Shown here: positions 34,601-45,222 of the stretch, one piece after another
How the letters are laid out: each line of letters begins with the position of its first letter
Position numbering within the stretch: position 1 is the first letter of the stretch
DNA from: Diadema setosum
Taxonomy: Eukaryota; Echinodermata; Echinoidea; Diadematoida; Diadematidae
NCBI RefSeq assembly: GCF_964275005.1
Contig: NC_092697.1
Coordinates: 12,941,327 to 13,005,326 of the forward strand
DNA: 64,000 nt
Direction: 5' to 3'
Position numbers and translations under genes: made by a program
The notes under the pieces: model-generated
Databases searched by the model: none
Told to the model about the DNA's origin: nothing
What the model saw: only the letters and a program-made list of their open reading frames with translations

Positions 34601-37600
34601 TTATATGTCATTTCATTCACTACTGGATATTCTGTATGTGGCCCCTGTGGCGTTTGAACGAACTATGGAATATCCCGTAGCTGGCACGATATGGGTTAAC
34701 ACATGTCAGTAGCAAGTAAAAAGAATGCCCTCCATTGAAATACAGTTGAACCTCTCGTATCCGGACAAGTCGGGACCGGGGCTCATCTGGATAAGGGATT
34801 TGGCCGGATACAGGAGACTCAATGCTTTATACATGTACATATACATACACATGTACTGATGTAGCCCATTGTAGCACCACATGTAGTAATGTGTATACTG
34901 CAACCTTTTCATTGTTACACTCAGTAACAGACCCCAAAATAGAGGTGTATGTTAATGTTGGAAGTAATATGTAATTCATGTGTGTTTGTGTAGGAGTTCT
35001 CAAGGAGTTAGAAATCCCCCTTTCCTCCCGTAATTATTAAAAAAAAAAAAATCATGGCGAGATTGCGTCCATATAATAGAGAGATCCGGATAAAGGGAGG
35101 CCGGATAAGAGAGGTTCAACTGTACTTAAAATCAGAGCTGCACACTAACCCATTTATTCTACTGGTCCGACCTGTCTGTCTGACCAGTAGGTACTGGTCC
35201 ATTCCTGAAAAAGTTATTGGTCCGACAGTGAGTTTTATTGGTCCTGTACCTTCAGACCAGTGCCAGTATGCAGCGTTGTGAAAGTAGAGAATTCTTTTTT
35301 ATATTTTCTTTGTTGCTATCCTACTGTGACACAACAAACTGGTGTACTCTTCTCATCCAGCAATGGCAGCACCGAAACTTAGTAGATTTGTAATTTGAAT
35401 TCTAACCGAAGAAAGAAGCAGGAACAAAATAAAGCAGAAGAAAATCATACTGAATCACGTGGAAACTAAAACATGCACAAGACAACAGAAAGCGCAATGG
35501 TGCCAAGGAATCCCACAGTGCATCTGTGACAGGGCTCTTCTTCGTGCGCAGAAGTTTTGGTGATACCGAGAATTCAGCGTGGTCAGAACAGTCCTACATA
35601 CCTTGACTGCAGCCTGGTGCTGGTTGAGGGTGTAGATGGGGACATTGCAGGGGGTGGCAGAGAAGGTCGGCCAGATGTTGAGGAGGTTGTCGTTGCCGCC
35701 GCTGGCCAGGTAGCGTCCGTCCGGGGACCACTTGAGACCGCATACCTCCTGGAGGTGGGCAGACAGTGTACCAATGTGGTGCTGGGCGACGCGCACGTCG
35801 TGGTGGTGGATGGTGCCGCTTCTCGATCCACTGTTGGCAAGATGGGACAACATTATGGAAACAAACTCACCAGACAACCGAAACAAAAAAGTCATCAAAG
35901 TTTCAAAGTCATCCTCCCAGTGATCACATAACTATTATTTTGTGTGTTAGAACATGTGTTCTACTACAACTTAGAAGAGTAATACACATCAGCAGAAGAG
36001 TATGTGCATTTGAGTACTTTAAGATAAAAGTCCATTCAAAGTTTGGTATCATGACACAGTATTTCAAGAGAATGACTTGGGATCATGTTTTCAGTAGTGA
36101 TCTGCTCTAGATTGTGAGGAAATTGAGAGGAAATTTTACATCAAAAGCAAATACAAAGTATTTCTGGAGATAAGGCAAGACAAAGGAGACAAATGATACA
36201 GCAAACTAATGAATAGATAGAAATATGGTTCCACATGAAAGACTCATCACAAATATGAACATACATTTGGATTGCGTGTTGCACAACAGCTTCTGATGCA
36301 TGATTCAAATTACCCTGCATGCCCTCCAAAGATGCTATATACTGCACATACCTGCTGAGTACGTAGGAGTTCCATGAGAGTGCCCCCACCCTAGCGGCAT
36401 GGCCAGCCATACAACGTAGTCTCTTGGCATTCTCAATGTCCCACAGCTGAAGAGAAGAATGAAGATACCAGAGCGTTGTAAGTACAGGAATACTGTATGC
36501 TCTACATTTTTCACTACAACTATGATTGATTATATTTCTTTGGGGGTTGTGTGGTAGAGGTTGTTAAAAATATGGGAGAGGGAAGAGGGGAGGTTGTCAA
36601 TTGTTTTGTGATCTTTGTTGTTGAGTGTGGCAAATTTTAGCATGACTCTAAAGAACTATTTTGCTGTGTAGATGGTCTTATCCCCTACTGCACTTTATTT
36701 GCGGACTAGACAAGCACGCTGTAGTGCTCTCTGCACAAGTTGGCTCAGATGTCTAGTATCTAATTTTCAAAGAACTGAGATTACTTTTAATTCCCTGCTA
36801 TCTTACCATGGACTTCTTGCAGACCTGAGGCATTGTTACTACTGGGCTGTCAAGCCTATGATTATTCAGGAAGGGGGTGGCTAAAATTAACTGAATGCTC
36901 ATAAAAAATCTGTTGGTCTTGCTATACCAGTAAAAAACTCTCCAAGGCTGTAAACTCTTTATTGGGTCATTTTACAACAAACACCAGCACATGGGACACC
37001 ACCCAGTCAACTGCCAGTGTTATTACATGTACACCAAAGATGACTTGTTAGAAACTATGTGCAATGAATGCATAACACATTTTAACAACAAAACAAACCT
37101 CCAGCTCACTAGTTGCTCTTTTTAAAACCACAACAATAGCTCCAAGAAAGGGTTGATCACCAACTGCACCTAGTATTATGCCCATGATCCTTACATCCTG
37201 TCTATTGTTTCGAGTTCACCACTTGGACATGACTGCACTATTCACAAAGACTCTGCTCCTATCACATGAACCCTTTCAGCACCTTGAGGATTATTGCTAC
37301 TTCGACCTCTACTCTAATAAGGAGGGGGGGGGGCACGTTCATGCTACTATTGGAGATGAAATAACAGAATTGAGTGAATCTTGGATGATGTTCTTGTTCA
37401 CAGATATTGCTGATACAGGGAAACAAACCATGTAAATAGGACTGCAGTATTCTTAGGGCAAAAAGGGAATACTTCTATCAGAAAACAGTATTTGTACCTG
37501 TCCTGCAATAGACATGTGTAGTAAAACAATTTGGGAAGAATGGCATTTTCCACGAAACCTGCCATCCTTTTTTTCAATCAAAAAGAAAAGAAAAAGAAAA

Positions 37601-40600
37601 CATACAAAATACTGTAAGGTAACAGTTTGCATCTCTGTTTATGTTTTAGCTGGTAGAGATGCTGCAGCTCATGATAATTGATTGAGTGAAAGTGCTTGAA
37701 ACTCATTGGCTTTTTGCCTAGTCCAGTGAGGTGTTAAGGGGATGGTACAGTATTTGTGGACATGAAAATTGGGCTTTAACTTTTTTTTTTTTGCGAGATA
37801 CCAAGAAAACACTTATGAAATAGTACAGAGCACACCATTTTAAGAGGAATTCAAAGTTTATTTGATGAAAATCGGGTTTGGAATAGCTGAAACATCCACA
37901 AACAAAGTAAAACAAAACGATCGTAAAAAAGTGTGGGTCCCACACTTATCAGAATCGCTCTGTTTTGGATATCTCAGCCATTTCAAAACCAATTTTTATC
38001 AAATAAACGTTGAATTTCTCATGGAATTAAATGTTCTTTCACATTTCATATGAGGTTTCTCATGATATCACCAAAAAATGTTAGAAACCTGAAATTAGGT
38101 CTTAACCAAAACTATAAGATCCCTTTAAGATTTCTCATTTGTACTTATTCCTCGAAAATTCTTAACAAGGCAAAGCTTTGGACAAGTGCTAAAGGTGAGG
38201 AAGAAAGGAGAGAGAAACAGTTCAAATCTCCCTTTACCTGCACCTCCCCACCACTGGTCCCGACAGCCAGATAGTTCCCTTCGGTGATCCAGCTGACTGA
38301 GGTCACGTAGTCCTCCGGTCCCTCAAGCTGGAGGAGCTGTTTGATGTCCCCACTGGCTGCGTTCCACAGGTACACATTGTTGGCCAGGGCCACGGCAAGG
38401 TGGTTGTGGCAACTCCAGTCTATCAGGTTCAGGTCTGAAAGAGGCAGAGCCAGGGTATTGGGACAGGGGAGAGAAACAAAAAATCAAATTTGAAGTGCCA
38501 TGTCACCATCCAACCAACCTCCTAAAGAAGAGAGTCTCTGGCTGCGTTTATCTAACTTGAGAGAGAGAATCTCGTTTCCAAAAGGGTTTGAAACACGATT
38601 CTCGATGAGCCGCGTTTATCTAACCATCATACAATCGTGATTCCAGTGGTGTCACTGCGCAGCTGCTTTGCGCCGTTTGACCCGGGAAATAAAGGTCAAC
38701 TGCAACAAAAAAACATGCCTCCTCAGTCACACACAAATAATGGATAGAGAGTACAACCGGAAACAGCTGGGATTTGACCTTGAGATATAAACGCGTTTCA
38801 AAACGGCATTGCGTTTATCTACTCACAGAACAGCGATCGTGGTCTCAAACGCGTTTCAAAACGCCCTTTGAAAGGCGTTTCAAAACGGCATTCCTAAACG
38901 CGTTTATCTAACCCCTGAAAATGCCTCAAATGCGTTTAGGATCGTGATTCTGCCTCAGAAAATTTTTAGATAAACGCAGCCTCTCTTTCCTCTCTTTAGA
39001 CAGATCCTGGTATCACATCCAAGCAAAAGGCAGTGTCTGTTAACTGAAACTTCATGTGAAACTGAAACTTCATGTGAAATGCAATACCCATAGGTGGTAG
39101 TCACTCTATGTCTCTTCAAAAATGACTGGGTTAACGTTTGCATTTTAGACCAGCAAGTTTGGACCCAGTGAAGTCAACTTTGAAGGACTCTATTCATAAT
39201 ACTGCATATCTACTATGCATTTTTCCACCTTTTACACTGGGAGTTGTCTTACTTCAGGCAAATCCCACCATGAATAGCGTTTTGAGTGTAGTTACGCAAG
39301 TCTCTCACTTTGCTTAATGTGAAGTATCAAGAATTCATTTTCAATCAAATTTTATTTCCATATTTACCCCTTTAGCATGTACATAGTTGTACATATAGGA
39401 GTAGGTACATGTAGCTCAGATTTTTTAAACACTCTTATCCACTACGCAATGATGGCTCCCTGATCACACTTCATTGGAATTTCAGCAAAGGAAATAAGGT
39501 AGACAGCAATAATTTGAGACCTTAACAGAGTCTAGACGTGGCCTGATACTCACAATAGTCATCAAGCATGTCAGGTGCATCCAAGATGCGCTCCGGCTGC
39601 TGTGGGATGTGTCTGACTGTCTTCTTTGTGGATCCTGGTGTACGATTCTGAGAATACAGCACCTTCAGGTTGTTCTGGTACCCTGGGGTTTAACAAAATA
39701 TGACTGCTTTGCTTAGGGCATGTGCCAAGTGAAATGGAATGAATGTGCGTAACATCTTTGTTTCTACAGATGGGGGAGTACAACAAGCAAAATTGATCAT
39801 TTTGCAGTATGAAATAGGACAATTTATAATCATTTACAGAAAAACTAGTTACAGTTTGACATATATTGCGGCATTTGGATTTTTTTCTGCTAACATATCA
39901 TGAAAACAACAAGGTATGCAAACACTATAGAGAAAGTAAATTATCCAAAACAATGCAATCAGTGGTAAGGTAAAAGCATGTACAATGTACATGTACATGC
40001 TAAGATATTGTGAGAGAGATTGACTCTGTATTTAGATAAGCAGTATAATGTGAAAAATGAAAGAAAACAAATAGCACACACTATATTGTAGTTTAGAACT
40101 TTTAGATGTGTGAATAAGTTCCATTTCTGGATTATGCATGCATACTAAAAAAAAACCAACAAAACCTGACACCTCCAGAAAGATTTTAATTTTATGAATC
40201 AGACCTAAAACCTGCAGAATACAATGTCTGGAACATTCAATCATCAAATATGACTTGTGTCCATATTTTGAAATGCTTGAATAAATAAGTAAAAGTAATC
40301 ATGCACATCTAGACAAAATAGCCAGTAAATTCTAAAACCATTAGATGCAGATGTAACTACACTATCCATTTTTAAAGATAAGTAGTAGCCCACAGCAGCC
40401 TGAAACAAGGGTCTACTTTCACACAGCCAGTCTGAGAACCAACCTTCAGGCGCACTCGGGGGCTTGTTCTTGTAGCAGAGGATCTTGGAATTCATGAGGT
40501 CTCCATTTAGGTTCTCTGCCATGGCCCTCTGGTACTCAAGTTTTGAGGGGCTCATCAGCTCTGGATTGGTATTCTCCCCCGCCGCAGAGCTGTCCAGGAG

Positions 40601-42020
40601 CTTGAAGCTGCCCATGTCGAAATTTGTGGCACTCCTGTTTGGGATGAAGCGATCTCCTCCTGGGGTCCTAGTCGGCGTCTTTGACTTTCCTGATGATCAG
40701 AGTTACAGATAATGACATTGTTCAGGAGAACTACAAGCTATTGTACTACTAAGAGATATTCATTTTTTTTTCTTTTAGTTTTGGTCATCTTCTTCTATGG
40801 GCAATGTCAAGTTTTAGGGAAATAACTCGACAAAAATGTTTCTTCCTCTAATGTCCCTTGGAAGTCAGACAAATAAACAAATATGTTTGGTTTGAAATTA
40901 GGATGAATTGACTCTTCACCACTCACTTTTTGAAAAGAAAGAAAAGCAAAGATTGAAATAAAACTTACAGTATCTACCAAAGTTTTGTATATTGTAGAGT
41001 TCAAATTTTGCTCAGAATAGATAATTATGATCCATGCAGAATGTATGGAAATTCCGATTCATCTTTATTTATCTATGACAGGAGGACATAGAAATTTTGC
41101 TTCCTTTTTTGTGCAATGATGCAAACCACACTCACATCACAGTTACTTGTTTCCATGACAGTTACAACGAATGTTACATATTCATGAATGATCATTACGG
41201 ACTTGTATAAAAATTGATGTTTACTGCCCAAGAAAATGTACTGAAAACAGTGAAATACATTTTGGTTTATTCTATCACTCCTACTGATTGAGGCTTTATC
41301 AAAGTTTACATCAAGACAGAAATAAATTATATCTTGCCTGAGTTACAGATAGTACTTACAAACAAGGCAATACTTCAGTCATTTGATAGAGCTCAACCCC
41401 ATGACTAAAGGGAGAACTACATATTGTACTTAGAATTGGTTAGATTTCTTCTTCTAAATTACAATCTACAAAATTCAGGGAAACTTCCCATGGTGGGGAG
41501 AAGGGACACTTTAAACTTTTGATTACAGAACATAATTCATAACATGTACAGCACCTGTGAGTAGTAACTACAATTTCTCTAATGTAAATAGAAAAGGAGG
41601 AGAGAGATCGAGAGACCGAGTGAAAGAGTATGCAAGGGAAAGGAGAAGAACCTTTTAGTCTAATTCAAAAGAAATGATGCACAAAATACATGTACATGAA
41701 TGAGGGCAATTTCAAGCCTAGTGAAATTTGCACCAACCTTTCCCTGGGGTCTTCGTCCTAATGCTTCCACCTGGAGTGCGTGAGGGCGTCTTCGATTTTC
41801 CGTTGCCACCTGGCGTCTTGGAGGGAGTCTTGCTGGCGCCAAAGGACCGGTTGGAGACCTTCATGGGTGAAGTGATGGCACTGCTGTTCAGGCTCTTGTT
41901 CATGGAGACATTGGCACAGCCGCCCACTTCCTTCGCCTTGCGCTGCCAGCGCATCGCCGGGCCGCCCGTTGGCCCATCGAGCTTGAGAAGGCTGTTCAGT
42001 TCATTATCAAAGTGAGACAT
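31431..42020 (-). CDS. CDC20/Fizzy, APC/C co-activator, 536 aa, eight coding exons
   Basis: CDC20 activates the anaphase-promoting complex (APC/C) in mitosis, presents D-box and KEN substrates, and is the target of the spindle checkpoint. The joined exons (42020-41738, 40689-40444, 39682-39554, 38434-38238, 36447-36353, 35830-35602, 32274-32031, 31618-31431) keep frame at all seven junctions with consensus GT-AG ends. Seen: LNSLLKLD and RWQRKAKE near the N-terminus as in vertebrate CDC20; four TP/TPGG repeats (about 64-106); C-box DRFIP at 107-111; ERILDAPD; a seven-bladed WD40 propeller from about residue 220; [13 protein letters not shown]; and the C-terminal Ile-Arg tail that docks on APC/C. 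Length compares with 499 aa in human. Odd: the KEN box reads GEN (132-134) and KILR reads KILC (163-166). The gene is intact and probably functional. Confidence 0.96.
32031..32274 (-). CDS. CDC20 exon 7
   Basis: [47 protein letters not shown]: blades five to six, with the family-specific HGFAQNQL phrase. Acceptor CTTTAG, donor TTG|GTGAGT. Confidence 0.95.
32885..33597. repeat. MITE in CDC20 intron 6 (about 710 bp)
   Basis: The left end GGGTGATTTCAAGTTTGGTG and the right end CACCGAACTTGAAATCACCC are inverted repeats followed by GCTAGTGCTAGTG / CACTAGCACTA words. Near the right end an extra copy in opposite orientation (33519 onwards) makes a smaller hairpin. Non-coding. Confidence 0.7.
33731..34699. 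repeat. TTAA-bounded element, 969 bp, in CDC20 intron 6
   Basis: Starts TTAACCCATATCGGGCCA and ends TGGCACGATATGGGTTAA, so both borders are TTAA with CCC/GGG next to it, as in piggyBac-type elements. The interior has no transposase-like frame; the 83-89 codon frames inside are unremarkable. Confidence 0.65.
34743..35122. mobile_element. Pogo/Tigger-like MITE, 380 bp, in CDC20 intron 6
   Basis: Ends CAGTTGAACCTCTCGTATCC and CCGGATAAGAGAGGTTCAACTG are inverted repeats flanked by TA on each side. CAGTTGAACC-type ends with a TA target are those of the pogo group of Tc1/mariner elements (family knowledge). No transposase remains. Confidence 0.75.
35602..35830 (-). CDS. CDC20 exon 6
   Basis: [40 protein letters not shown] and LNQHQAAVK: blades three to four. 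Ends in phase 0 at AAG|GTATGT. Confidence 0.95.
36353..36447 (-). CDS. CDC20 exon 5
   Basis: [20 protein letters not shown] then [11 protein letters not shown]: second propeller blade. Acceptor TCTTCAG, donor CAG|GTATGT. Confidence 0.95.
37734..38128. repeat. TTAA-bounded palindromic MITE, copy 3, in CDC20 intron 4
   Basis: Same family as 18645 and 27296: left border TTAAGGGGATGG, right border GATCCCTTTAA, centre GTGGGTCCCACAC. It ends about 110 bp downstream of the exon 4 donor (minus strand), inside CDC20 intron 4. Confidence 0.75.
38238..38434 (-). CDS. CDC20 exon 4
   Basis: Begins the WD40 propeller: [23 protein letters not shown], then [18 protein letters not shown]. Ends in phase 0 at CAG|GTAAAG. 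Confidence 0.95.
38540..38981. repeat. MITE, TIR GGCTGCGTTTATCTAA, in CDC20 intron 3
   Basis: The left end GGCTGCGTTTATCTAA is the exact complement of the right end TTAGATAAACGCAGCC. The interior repeats CGCGTTTATCTA, GATTCTCGATGAG and GCGTTTCAAAACG words in both directions. TCTCT flanks both ends. Non-coding. Confidence 0.75.
39554..39682 (-). CDS. CDC20 exon 3
   Basis: Encodes [12 protein letters not shown]...[31 protein letters not shown] (split Tyr), the conserved bridge into the propeller. The vertebrate CRY triplet is VRH here. Confidence 0.95.
40444..40689 (-). CDS. CDC20 exon 2
   Basis: Completes Gly95 and runs to Glu176 plus one base. It contains the C-box DRFIPNR, the GEN triplet where family members usually have KEN, the LNLNG-like AENLNGDLM segment and KILC. 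Confidence 0.95.
41738..42020 (-). CDS. CDC20 exon 1
   Basis: Residues 1-94 plus one base; donor AAAG|GTTGGT. It holds the start, the conserved RWQRKAKE segment and the basic TPGG repeats (CDK-type TP sites). The start is chosen because [12 protein letters not shown] matches the family N-terminus. Confidence 0.93.
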
Positions 42021-42511
42021 GCTGTACCTTGTGTGTTGGTTCCTCTATGACGTACAGTACGTCACAGCAGCCTGTTGCTGGAGAAACAATAATTAGAAAT
42101 CAGCGTACAGATGTAATAATTAGCTACAGTTGAATACACAGAGCGCAGTCATTGTAGAGAAGTGCTGCACACGGCATCTGGTGGATATGTTAACATCGAT
42201 AATGTATTTTATAATAAAATAATGAGGATTTTCTCCAATTTGTTTTCCTCGACTGTTTCCTCAGGTATTATTAGTACCAGTATACACAGCTCTTGTTGCT
42301 GTGTGCTGTACACGGTGTCTGGTAAATGTGATAATCTGGTAAAATGGTAAACAAGGTAAAGACTGTAGTCTGTATCTTCCTCAATTCTATTAATTTTTAT
42401 GTTAATGTTCGAATGTTCCAGTGTAGGAGTAAAGACTTATTCACTAACGTTAATTCTACTCTGCATAACCCCTGGGCCTGGGCGCTCCTTGGTAGTAACG
42501 GTATGGTAACT
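42021..42511. other. CDC20 5' flank
   Basis: This sequence lies upstream of the CDC20 start codon (minus strand) and presumably includes its 5' UTR and promoter. A CRE-like palindrome lies at 42048-42064. No TATA box was chosen. A possible 5' UTR acceptor (TCATAG) is seen near 42046 but is unconfirmed. Confidence 0.4.
42048..42064. promoter_or_regulatory. Palindromic CRE/ATF-like site upstream of CDC20
   Basis: TGACGTACAGTACGTCA is an inverted repeat of TGACGT, 28-44 bp upstream of the CDC20 start codon. CREB/ATF factors bind TGACGT half-sites; the spacing here differs from the classic 8-bp CRE. Its regulatory use is inference from position. Confidence 0.35.
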
Positions 42512-42901
42512 CTACTACACATCGACCACCCTTTTTCGACCACTAGTTTTTGGCGCACAGAACGCTTAGTGCACACTGCATGTGCCCGCAGAGCACATAA
42601 AAACGTACCGGTATTGACTTTGACTGTTGATGAGGATGTGTTGGGAAAATGAAAATTCACTGTTCATTAATGGTTTAAATTAAGGACAAAATTTTGAATG
42701 AAAATTTTAACCGAAAAGAGGGCACTCAAGTTCGACGGCGATATTTTTGCACTGAAACTTCAAATTGAAAAGGGAACAACAGCATTTGATTGTGCTTTGA
42801 TAGGATTTTCTCAATCACGTAGGTCAAGTTTTTATATAGTAAATTCCAGTGTTAATAATTATTCTTATCAGGCAAATAAAAATTAGGCAGTCGATGAGTG
42901 G
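42512..42901 (-). repeat. MITE, TIR CTACTACAxATCGACC, copy A
   Basis: Starts CTACTACACATCGACCACC and ends GGCAGTCGATGAGTGG. About 80% identical by eye to the inverted copy at 54497-55046 (shared: TTCACTGTTCATTAATGG, 'ggacaaaatttTgaatga', 'gcaaataaa.attaggc'). 390 bp, non-coding. Confidence 0.65.
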
Positions 42902-43626
42902 AAATTCTATTACTGTAAGATCAACCCTACAGTCTGTAACTTACAATTGTACTACCAAAGGAGCGCCCGGGGGTTTATGCAGAGTAGAAATTAGAATTAA
43001 CGTTCAAAGAGTTATTAGTGACTGTGTCTGTGTTAACCCCGGCGGGGTAGGTACGCGTTGGGGTCGCTGCTGCGGTTAAATGTCTGTGTGAGCTCTTCGC
43101 ATTCGGGATGGTCGCAGTTATTTAATATTAACACTTTATACTGTACTGTACTGTAATGACTAAACTAGACAGAAGGATCCGTCCGTCAGGAGGAGTCTTA
43201 TTTATCTTTCAGACATTATAACTCTCCTTCAGGAAGGGATCCATGAAGCCAGGCGCAGTCTCCATGGAACATGCCATGTATCCCTGACGACCAGTGACCA
43301 GATACCTGGATACAGACCCATCTTCTGTGATCTTTGTTGTTCAATGTAATGACATGTTACTAGCCGTTACGTATAACAGCAACAGAACAGAGTCAGAGAG
43401 CCCTTTGATATTAACAAAATTGATTGAATAGTATTGTTACACAGCGATGCGACTTGACCGAAATATCAGTCTTTATCTGGTCGTCAAGGATATGTTCCGC
43501 GGAGACTGCGTCTGGCTTCACAGATCCCTAAATTAATAACCCTGCTACGGAGGAGAGCGACGTCATCTTCCAGCCGGACAGGCGACAGGCGGATCTAACG
43601 ACAACGTTAGATCTTTCTGTCTACAC
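42902..43626. other. Short unique segment between MITE copy A and the long-TIR element
   Basis: No gene is seen. A small inverted repeat ('ggtcgtcagggataca' / 'gtatccctgacgacc'-like words near 43270 and 43480) links phrases 'gaagggatccatgaagccag' and 'ctggcttcacagatccct', suggesting another foldback element at about 43166-43530. Confidence 0.4.
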
Positions 43627-43635
43627 AGCGACAGG
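43627..43635 (+). repeat. 9-bp target-site duplication, left
   Basis: AGCGACAGG immediately outside the left arm; identical to 54253-54261 in the same orientation. Confidence 0.75.
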
Positions 43636-45222
43636 GGGGTTGGACAACTCGACCGCGGGATAAGTCGTCCCTGGACAACTCGTCCCTACCCCTGGACAGC
43701 TCGACCGGGTCGAGTTGTCCATGGGCGGGTTTGCGATTGGACAACTCGACCCAACTTTATTTGTGCCTGATTTTTACAGAATGAAACACATTTTTGTCAT
43801 AATATTGACATAGGTTAGTGGAATGATGTATGAAAAAAATGTTTCATGGCATTTTAAGGCAATTCCTTTTTATTTTCTGATGCTGCGAAGCAATATTTAA
43901 CGGTATCTTCTCTGCTCTGAGAGTCTCGGTGACGGAGCTTTTTCTTGTGACGAAAGCTTGCATGGTAAGGTGAAACTTGTTGAGAAATTTCCATTAAATG
44001 CTTAACACCAGCAATAAAATATGGTAGTTTACATAGGTACATGTGTTTTCTATCCTTGGTGACATTTTCATGAGCAGAGGAATCATTTTAGTATGAAAAA
44101 TGAAACAATTGTCTACAGTATGTCGAATCGTCTTCGTTCGTACTTGTTCGGTTTCCATATCGCGGGACGCGCGCCGCGCTGATAGCTGCTGAGAGGCTCG
44201 GCTCGGCGTGGCGCTCGCCCACTGGCCACCGGACCCCCTCCCACGTGCACCGATACCAGCACAACTTGTGACAACAGCCTGTTTGGTAAGGTGAAATTTG
44301 TTGAGAAATTTCCTTTAGATACGAATAACCAACAATAAAATATAGTGTTTCATATAAATACATGTGTTTTCTATCCTTGGTGACATTTTTATAGGCAAAT
44401 GAATCATTTCAGTAAGAAAAATGAAACAAATCCTATGTCGATTCGTCTTCGTTCGGTTTCCACACCGCGGCACGCTGCTCTCGAGAGTAGCGCACGCAAC
44501 CACCGATACCCGGCCTGCGGGCCCCCCGGGCTGTAGGGCTGGCAGTCGTGCAGCTCGATGGGTGGAGCGAGCTGTGTTGCTGCGTAGCTACGAAGTCGAC
44601 CGTGATCTTTTCTTCGACATTTGAACTAAATTCCAGTCAATGAAACTATTTCATTAACTTTCAGCGATGTTATACTGACTAAATGGTTTGAAAAGTGTCT
44701 GAAATTTCACCGGCACTGTATTGATTCGTAAATAAGTCATCATCAACATGACAACCAGTCTTATCATGCAAGCCCAATAATTCTCCGCACTACCACTGCC
44801 ATATTGTACACTTCCCACAAGCAATGGAGAACCTGACTCCATATTGATACAGTACTGTGGGGACCAGTACTGTACTGTCAACAAATAATGGGTAAAAAAA
44901 AAAACATAGTGACAACAAAGGAAATAAAAATTTTCACTCTTTTTCTTTTACTTTTTTTTGTGTGGTTGGTTTGTTTATTTCTGTTTTTGCCAAAAAAAGG
45001 AGAGTTGCTCTGCATGTCCTGCATTCATAAAAAAAAAAAAATGAAAAGAAAAGAAAAGAACAGGGTGTACATGAGGAACTGCTACTGGCTGTCTTAGCTT
45101 GTCTAAAAACTTCAAATGTATGTGTAATCCTCTATTCTTTTTTTTTTTTCTACGCACTTCTCTCTCGGTCTTTGCCGAAGATATTATTTTGGAGAAAAAA
45201 AAAGGCCTGTTACTTACACTAC
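43636..45222 (+). repeat. Left terminal inverted repeat of the 10.6-kb element
   Basis: The outer tip carries five copies of GGACAACTCGACC or close variants within 110 bp. Further in is an internal duplication: about 43970-44165 and 44285-44480 share 'catgtgttttctatccttgg' and 'gttgagaaatttcc'. The inner end is A/T homopolymer-rich and finishes at 'ggcctgttacttacact'. Short open frames here recur in the right arm only because the arms are copies. Confidence 0.85.

Noticed and set aside
35557-36110. Open frames on the plus strand over CDC20 exons
   Set aside because: They are antisense shadows of CDC20 exon 6.
44088-44363. 91-codon frame repeated at 53527-53802, and similar pairs
   Set aside because: The apparent conservation comes from the two arms being copies of each other; the frames have no signal peptide, domain or codon bias, and neighbouring frames are equally duplicated.
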